A stretch of DNA of 64,000 nucleotides. Source: Pardosa pseudoannulata. Lineage: Eukaryota; Arthropoda; Arachnida; Araneae; Lycosidae. The notes beneath the pieces were generated by a model that saw nothing but the letters and a program-made list of their open reading frames with translations, did no database searches and was not told the DNA's origin. The stretch lies in contig CM063502.1 in assembly GCA_032207245.1 (NCBI GenBank), forward strand, positions 118,918,929 to 118,982,928, in the 5' to 3' direction. Shown here piece after piece: positions 1-64,000 of the stretch. Every line of letters begins with the position of its first letter. Position 1 is the first letter of the stretch. The position numbers and the translations under genes were made by a program.

Positions 1-244
1 ACTTATTTTTTTAAGTCAGAGCTTTAAAAAACCTAAATTAAAAGAAGTTGAATAAGGTAATGTTTGTTTAATCAACTATAATCGATCAGTTTTCTTAATA
101 CATACAATTTTGTAATGTTTAAAAGAGCAAAGAAATGAAAACTAATTTTTAAATATAATTTCACTCATTCTCCATTTTAATTATGTTCTTTACGGTTATA
201 AATGTTCTTTATAGCTTGTATAATAAATGAATGATACAAGAACA

Positions 245-910
245 ACCTAAATGGGAGGGAAAACCCATATTATGGATGTTTAAAACCATATAATCACCAT
301 TCCGTTCCCCTCTTTGACAATTGGTCTATTATAAATTGAGAAGTCAGATACGATCCCAAACTAGAAAAAAATAGGATAAAATAATCACTTATATATAAAA
401 AAAAAGATTTTTAGATCAAGAGTATAATTAATATATTTGAAAAAATGTTGGGATAACAAAACCTAAATAGAAAAAAAAAGACTAACAGGAAAAAAAGTAT
501 TATACATATTTAGTACCGTACGGTCTCCATTCAGTTCCTATCTTTTACGTGCGGCCTATTAAAAAATTATAAGCCAGAAACGATCCCAAATGAGGAAAAA
601 TAACGTGAAATCATCCTTAATCCTGAAAAATAAGATTTTTAAATCAAAAGTACAATAAGTAGTATGTTTCAAAACTTTGTGAAAAAATAATCTAAATAGA
701 AAAAAGTCTATATTAGTAGATTGCACATATTTAGTACCAAGTCTTCATTCAGGTCCTAATTTTACCATTCGACTCATGAAAAGCCAGAAGCGTCCTAAAA
801 TTAGAAGGCCAAAAAGATAAATGAGACGAAATAATCTCTAATCCTGAAAAACACAATTTTTAGATCCAAAATACGATATCTAGAGTGTTTGAACAGCTCG
901 GAAACACTGG
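245..910. repeat. Degenerate tandem array, period about 220-230 bases
   Basis: Three successive copies begin with aacctaaatRgRa near 245, 461 and 690. Each then carries a gatcccaaa(c/t)tagRaaaa block, an (a)gatttttaRatc block and an ATATTTAGTACC block. A fourth, more decayed unit may start near 26 (aaacctaaattaaaag). The copies diverge by many substitutions and small indels. No coding potential is seen. Confidence 0.65.
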
Positions 911-3900
911 AAAATAATTTATTCATTGAAAACCGCACATCACATACAGCTATATAAACTTCTGATTTCACAAATATATTTCTCAGCAGCGTAGCGAAGG
1001 GAGTGGGTTTCAAAGTCCCCCCCCCCCATAAGGATTACTGTATACATATATTAGCTATATAAGGATGCTGCATTAATTTCGACTTTTTATTTGAAGGGGA
1101 TCCATTTTATTCCCAAAATCTTTTGAATCATGGTATGTAAGAAACAGCATAAAAGGCGAATTCAAACTTTTACTTTCATTAAAACCAAATCACTCATCAA
1201 AAGAATTACAAAGAAAAAAGACAGTATATTTTTTAACTAAATCAGACATGGAACATCGTAAATGAATATCAATCACACAAATTTAAAAAAAAAAAAAAAC
1301 TGCCACAACTGTTAGGTATCTAACTTTGACTTGCGTATTTTTATCCGCCTTAAAAAATATATTGAATAATAATTGAATACATATATGTAATATATCAAAA
1401 TTATTTAACTTTAATATTTCCTTAATAACCTCTTCTCTCCCATTCTAATTCTTTAAAATCTTTTTCCCAGCCTCTAAATGTCTTAATCAAAGGAGTGTCC
1501 TCGACTTCTTTCGATACATTTCCCAATGCTTTCTGTCCTATAGATGTAAACTTTCTGTCTATTCAACACGTTTTCCAGCTGTCGCGGGCAAATGGCTCCG
1601 CGTTTTTTCTGATCTTAACAGTTTAATTCGTTAAGTTTTCTTGTCCCTTGGAAAAATTCTGTCGTCACTCTTAGGTACACCTCTGTTCGAGCAGTGATTT
1701 TTGTGTCTTTTTCTTGTCTGTCGTTGACTAGTAAAGATGTCCGTTTTAGCAGCTCTGAAATAAAGTTCTAATTAGACTTGTGCCGTTCAATGTGGCCCAA
1801 CTGCATCGTTATTACTGCTGGCTGATTAGACCTCCTTGCCCAATAGCCCGGGCAATTAAAAATAATAGGGGCCACATAATTGTGACTAGAAGAATTAATT
1901 TTGACATATATCTACTTAACAATTTAAAAGTTTTCGTTTACATCACTTGCAAACGTACTTTAACACTAATAAGGATTTAACTATAATTATATAATAATTT
2001 TGTTACTATTAAGGACATATTAACTAATTTAAAGATGTACTTGATATATTTTTAGATGACAATACAGATATTAAAATGCTGACTTTCAAACAAAGGTTCT
2101 TTTTCTTTTCGAACCTTTCCTGAAATAATTATACCGCATGAAATGTTAAAGCAATTGTTTTCAAAGAAAGCGAGAACGTAATGAGAAAAATTTAAGCGAC
2201 TGGTATCTATGATACTGGAAGCCGTAGCTGCTGGAGCTGTAAATTATTTCTGTAAAAAAGCAATCTAACGATTACCGGGTTTCCAAAACAGTTTGAAAAT
2301 ATAGCCGTACTGGAATTCCATCGCGCTTGGGCAATAATCGGCGGGACTGTTATAATCATTCAAGACTCTTGAAAAGAATATTAAGCATTTTTATGAAAGG
2401 TTTCTAGATTAATATTCTATAAAACATCACAAGATAAACCTCAAACTCTCACACACCATTATAATCGCAATCTTTTCCCCGACTTAGAAAAGGCAACGTA
2501 GTTTTAAAACTTTATTGTAAGGAGAATATTTTAAGGCGAAATTTATAATTACTCTTAGAAACAATTTTAATTAAGAAAGTTTCATGCGTCTCTGATCCTT
2601 ACTCCCCATACAAATTAAAATCTATTTCATCTCTCTTGAAAGGATCTTAATGGATTCCTCGAAAATAAAATAAAATCCGCCACCCGAGCAAAAAAAATGC
2701 AGATATTTACACGCGGGCTAAGCCCTTGAAGGGTATCTTTTTTTCAGTCTCATGTTTATTTTTCAGAACATAATGAAATTCTGTGTTTTGTTCTTTAAAT
2801 ATGTGCCAGACTGGGTTGCATTAGCATTTCCTAGCATAATTAAAAATACACGCTGAATTTTTAAATTCCTAGCTATCAAAATTCTGTCTGGGTAACAGTA
2901 AAGAACAACAAGCATGTTACGATTCAAATGTAATTAAAATTATGAATTCAAAATTTAACAACATAAGGATTCTGTCAACAGGAAAAAAATTAAGCATAAA
3001 AATTGGTTTGGTTTGGCATAGAGCTTTTTTTTATTACTTTTTTATTTTATTTTATTTTGCTACACAGGGGTAATTAGATAGGAATCTACTTCTCAAAAAT
3101 CTATGTCAAACAACTACAACTCTTGGATTCGGAACCACGAACTCCGGATCCGAAAAGAAAGCATCCTATTCAATTCAACCAAACAAATGAAACCATTTTA
3201 TATTTTCATCAAGATGTTGTTCAAAGCCTAAATATAGGATGCAATAGAGCAATCAATGTATATTTAAATAAAGTATTTTTTAATGGCATACTTTGCAGGC
3301 ATAAATATAATTAAACTACAGTATATAAAACTGACTGATAAACAATGCACATGCATAACTTCACAGATTTTTTTAGTAGTCTGATTACTTAACAGAATAC
3401 TAACAAAGAACATTGAGACTACTAAGAAGACTGATTTTAATGTTTCACAGTATATTTATTTATAAAGCATGCAAATTAGTCCTTAACATAATTTATGAAA
3501 GCCATATAGATGAAAGTATCATTCCTTTCAGTGAGTTAAGAATATTTTTAACACTGGAATGTCTGTCAGTGCCTTTTTTGCTTCCAGCTAGATACTTTTT
3601 GAAAAATCCAGAAGTGTGTGGGTGACATATACTACACATACTGTTACATAAAAGTATATTTATATCGTTTGATATCCTTGGCAATAGCAAGGTTTTGGCA
3701 ATTCTATTATTAATTCTGGGAAAAGGTGTCTAAAAAACCTAATTCTTAGTAAGTGGCATAATGAGGGTGGTTTCTTATTTATGGACACTGCTTGCAGGAA
3801 CACACCAAATGGTATAGTCTATATATTGTATTATAATGTATATTTTAGGCAGAGGGTACCAAAAACGTTTTGTGTGTTAGGTGCCAATTCTGAATAACCT

Positions 3901-5298
3901 CTATCCATATTCATCACCCTCATATAAAATGACTGAACCTTAATTATTCCCCACTTACATGCTTTGTTAAAAAACATTAAATTCCGAATAGTTCTTCATA
4001 TAAATATTAAACCACTTTAAAATGAGTTACATAATTCCATTTATGAAAACTGACAATTTTTAAAAATATGCTTAATAATTTTGGTGTAATCAATACTAAT
4101 ATTGTAAATATTTCATTGCTTTTTTTAACCAAATAATGAACACGTGATTAAATATATGAAAGAATTGAATTAAAAATTTAATCTACATAAGTAGTTAAAT
4201 TATTTCTGGGTAAATAATTCAGAAAAAAAAAAACTTCATCCAAGGACACCAATAACTGGTAATAATATGATTAAAAAACATAAGTTAAAATTTTACGTAT
4301 CTCAGAAGAAATAATGTTAAAATATATGATGCATATTTTGTTTTGGGACAGTAAATTTTATCTTAGCCAACATCAAAAGTTTAAAACTAGGATCAAAAAT
4401 TACTTTTTCCCCTTTGTTAACATCTTTTGCAAAATTTATAAAGTATTCTTTAAAGTATAGATCTTAAGGAAATTTATTAAGTTCTTAAGTACTCTTAAAT
4501 ACTTAAATGATTCTCAGTTGGTTTTTCATATCATAAAATAAATAGTTAACATACTGGCTTCAAACCTCTTACCTTTTGATATTTCTTATACTAAGACAGT
4601 TTATTATGCATAAAATTTCATTCCTGCTATTTATCAAGTAACAATGCTAGAAAAAAAAAACCTCACATGCAAAAATTACAAAATTTGGCAGTAAAATTTG
4701 TTCTTTAACATGTCTAATAACTGGCAGTAATATAATGCTTTATAAGAAGTTCTAAGCACAGAATCAAAAAATACATTTCTAATAAAAATTTGACATACAA
4801 TTCATTTCGCTTTAACTATAAAAAATAAATTTTAAAATCAATTATGAAAACTCAGACTTTTAAAAAGATCTAAAATCAATTAAATACTGTCATAATTATA
4901 GTATAAAGTATTTTGATATAAATAGTAAAAAAACTTAACTGAAAGGCAAGATAATCAAAATATTAGCAAAACTGTCATTTGACTTTCTGACTTGTCTCTA
5001 AGCCATTATATTATCTAAAATATTCTGTTGTAGGAATGCCATAAAGATGTACCATATTGCCCTTTGCAGACATAATGCAGGAATCTCCATTATTTAACAA
5101 TGACTTAAATGTAAATCCATATCATGAAAGTTATGATGATAATCAGTTTATTCAGCATAAGTTAAAAAGAAACAGCAAAAGAGCATAAAGATGAAATAAT
5201 GAAATAATCTTACCTACTACTTTATATATTTCAAATTAAATAAATTTAGAAAAATACTTTTTCTTGTAATCAAAAGTGCTAATCCATTATTAAATTTA

Positions 5299-5325
5299 TT
5301 ATTGCTATTATTATTATTATTATTA
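5299..5325. repeat. (TTA)n microsatellite
   Basis: A short imperfect run of TTA/ATT triplets with one interrupting gct. Confidence 0.8.
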
Positions 5326-8300
5326 CTGTGCAATCTCTGTTACCAATGAATAAGATTTCAGATAAAATAATGTATTCAAATAAAATAGTATATTTCTCAT
5401 AGTAGTAAATTAGGAAGAAAGCAGTTTGGTTTGGATCACTACAATTTTAACAAGAGGGCCATTTGGATCAGGATCTACTGCTTAAAAAAACGGTTTCAAC
5501 TGGCTACATACATCCATAACAACTGCAGCATTTGAATTCCTTAACTCTAGTACTGAAAGGCAGTGATCTACATTTTGTCCTTTAGTCAAAATAAAGGGGA
5601 AATTCCTTTCTCAAAAAACACATTTATCCTGAAAAAAAATATTTAACTAATTTTAATATGTTCAGCATAAATCTCAAGGGAAGGGACAAAAGCAGAATTG
5701 AAAAATTCTAAAGCACTACAGAAATTAATTTAGAAGACAACTCACAGGACCAAGCAGTCTATGAGTAGAATATATGCATGCCTCCCATGTATGTACTAGC
5801 AGATGAAATTGGGCTATTTGTGTATCATACACACAAATTATCCATAGTCTTTATAAGAGATGTTAAGTAATCATTGAATTTCATATCAGTGCAAAAGCAT
5901 ACATATTTCCCAAATTTTATGGCATATTTTCCCAAAATACATAAACAGCATAATACATTATTTTTTACAACCAGTATATTTTGTATATTATTATACAATC
6001 TAATTTTTAATATACTGGCAAATAAAAAATTATAATCAAGTCATGATTTTGTAATTGTTTATTAGTTATATAAATAGATATATTTGCCAAATGGTTAATT
6101 TATTTATGTTTTGATTTTTTAATGTACACTGCACTCATTTCACTGTTACTCTCTTTAAATTATTTTCTATTTCCCAAGATACCTTTAATCTCTTCTTTCC
6201 TGTTTTTAAGGTAAAGATTCTAGAATTTCTGCAAACATTAAGAAGTTTTATAGATTTTCGTGATGATCAATATAATTATCAGAAGTTTATTCTTTGTGTT
6301 TGTTTTATTTGTATTACAAAAGTTACATTATCCTTTATAAGTTAAAATAATAAACTTATGCTTCATTATTGCTACTATATAGACAGTGACAATATTTAGG
6401 CCATGCATATATGCCACATGTTGGTTAGGAATCAATATTGAGCATATGTACATATACTGAGAGAGATGTGTAAAATAATATATATATTAGCTAATGTAAG
6501 ATTTTCCTATAAAGAATAAAACGTATAACAAATTAATATCTACAGGGTCTATAGTCAAAATATCTAGAATTTTACACAGAAATTTAAGAACATGATACAA
6601 AATATTTAAATAAATAAAACTGACACACAATCTGATAACACTATTGTATTTATTGTAAAATCTTTATATCACAGAATAAATCAATATGCAGTAATAGTAA
6701 ATGTAACATGTCAATGTCACCAACATTATGAAAGCAACTCTAGCTGAAATATATCAATAAAAAATGAGTCATGGAATTTAGAATTTGATCATAGTGGTAC
6801 CTCAATGACCACGGTAAGAAATAAACTGCAATAAAAAAATGTAACATTTCATATTTCTCTGTAACAGTCATAAAAGAAATAAATATGTCTTATCGTGTAA
6901 AAACTTACATAATCAGCCATGTTTATTAAAGTACAAATATTTGTATACTGGTGATAAAAATCAATCTGCATTAACATTAGAGCATAAATATTGCCACAAA
7001 TTAAAGTTTTGGTGTAAAAACACTGTAACACAAGAATACTGCTACTACATTTAAGAACATGTCATAAAAATAGTCATTAATACAAAAAAATGAAACATAA
7101 ATATATTAAGAAAACTTTTTACATTTAACAATAAAATAAATACTTTTAAAAACTCTATCAACAAGACTGAACACAAGATCCAAATAAAATAATAAAAATT
7201 GATTTTCATACATGTCATTGCACAACACACAATCTGCAACATATATATCATCAAAAAAGCTCCAATATTTACAAATACTCACACTTCATTAGCATAGCTG
7301 CACATACATGAACTGTATGCAAAAAGTCAAAATCTGCTATACTGAATAATTATATACAAAAAAAGTAAGAAAATTCATGAAGCTCCAGTGACTAAAAATC
7401 TTTAAATTCTGCATAACTGTATACATTTTACACTTGTATAACAGATTTTAACCTTGTATGCATAATTGTCAAGAGGTAACAAGAACAGATGATTTTCAAC
7501 ATTATTTTCTCTTCTTTTTAATGGCACAAATCTATCATAAGTGCTAAATGCCAAAAACAAAACAACCATCTCGAAATACATAAAAACTACATAATGCTGT
7601 CATAAAAAAATAAAAATAACAACATATTTTCTGATTAAAAATAATATAGAAACTCAACATAATTCCTCTAGTTTAACACATCTTCAGATCATAAACTGGA
7701 TAGTAAATTCCTTTCTTTACTAAATAAGTAAACTAGTTCCATTGGAAAATATTTATGATTTCCCTTTATTCTTAAATATGTAAAAAATCATTGACATATA
7801 TATTACATATTTATTTTATTTACAGTTCAATACCTTTGACTCTTACATATTCATAAATAATAATTCTCTGAATAAAATATTCACTACACTCAGATACATC
7901 TAAAAAATAGTATTGACATATGAGTAATCAATTGCTCATATGCTTGTTTCAAAAAGAAACCAAGTAACATATAAAGTTAAGCATTATATTATAATTCATT
8001 TTCCAAGATAATGATTTTAGCTTCAATCATTATCCTATTACCCTCCTGTATATATTTCCTAGTCTAAAATTTCAAACAATAAAGGATATAACATATATAT
8101 ATAAACAACAAATATCAGATCTATTTATTAAAAAAAAAGACTAGTAACAATAGAGTTAAATATATGTTGTGTACATTCTTCAATGAACAAAACAAAAAAT
8201 GACATTAAAATACACAACTACAATAAAATTCAATAAATGAACATCATAAAAAATTTGGGCTTTTCAAAGTTACTTCCAAATAGTATGTTATTAGATGACA

Positions 8301-8412
8301 TATCCAACAAAAAAGTGACCAATAACATATTTTTAAATTTTGACCAATGGTATTGCACATCACAGTAAAGTCATGAGAATAACAATATTTGTTCATCAAA
8401 TATATATATAAA

Positions 8413-63893
<55,481 letters not shown>

Positions 63894-64000
63894 CTGGAAA
63901 CATAAATTTAGAAATTATGTGTAACCCCATTTCTCAATTATGATTTTGAAACAATACTCAGTACTCTTAATTAGATACTACTACAGAAAAATAAGAGAAA

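Larger units (their letters stand above)
1..8412. other. Region 3' of the FAM135 gene (3'UTR plus intergenic)
   Basis: I see no second gene here. The minus-strand 3'UTR must begin at 8412. Several AATAAA-type signals occur on that strand (for example near 8120-8128 and 7810-7818), but in such AT-rich DNA none can be chosen. Short open frames here (1780-1980, 3123-3314, 3413-3625 and others) have no recognisable motif. Features inside it are listed separately. Confidence 0.6.

Noticed and set aside
3123..3314. Short + strand open frame with a charged start, preceded by ggtttggtttggcatagagc text
   Set aside because: The upstream text resembles some chelicerate SINE sequences as I remember them, but no tRNA boxes or second copy could be found, and the frame has no recognisable product.

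Overview
The window is strongly AT-rich eukaryotic DNA (by eye roughly a quarter to 30% G+C). It has GT-AG introns, long AT microsatellites and many decayed DNA transposons. It holds one recognisable host gene, a member of the FAM135 family, on the minus strand. I traced 21 coding exons from 63893 down to the stop codon at 8413. They give 4,030 coding bases, about 1,342 residues, and the phase is consistent across all 20 introns. Only the N-terminal residues before exon w1 lie outside the window, beyond its right edge. Wording of the C-terminal domain (YREMV, RYDVHHALP, GRAAHVAVLDSELF) resembles my recollection of arthropod FAM135 proteins. With the AT-richness and large introns, an arthropod, perhaps a chelicerate, is my best guess; this is inference.

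Layout: 1-8412 is downstream of the stop codon (3'UTR plus intergenic), with a degenerate roughly 220-base tandem array at the far left and a slightly GC-richer stretch near 1.4-2.4 kb. From 8413 to 23348 come the exons of the C-terminal alpha/beta-hydrolase (lipase-like) domain. From 29094 to 30822 is one 1.73 kb exon encoding a low-complexity, proline- and serine-rich linker. From 33602 to 63893 are the exons of the N-terminal FAM135 domain and the connecting region. The exons look intact: no stops or frameshifts, and the Ser-Asp-His residues expected of the hydrolase fold are present.

The introns hold nearly all the other structure. There is a Tigger/pogo element (40089-42184) and a Tigger C-terminal fragment (about 43.7-44.0 kb). 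There are two Tc1-like relics: one carries an inserted piggyBac-type MITE, the other an inserted 948-base hAT-type element with an 8-base target duplication. A 2.7 kb piggyBac relic (56268-59003) is interrupted by a 568-base non-autonomous element. There are also a mariner relic, a pogo-type MITE, a solo piggyBac-type MITE, a 1.3 kb element with terminal inverted repeats over 100 bases, and tRNA-derived SINEs. Several introns also contain tandem duplications, one of which copied a splice acceptor.

I found no bacterial-type operon, CRISPR array, rRNA or convincing functional tRNA gene, and no clear novel biological system. The observations most worth following are a family of non-autonomous transposons with CAG...CTG ends and 6-base target duplications (three copies), the long-inverted-repeat element, and the duplicated splice acceptor.
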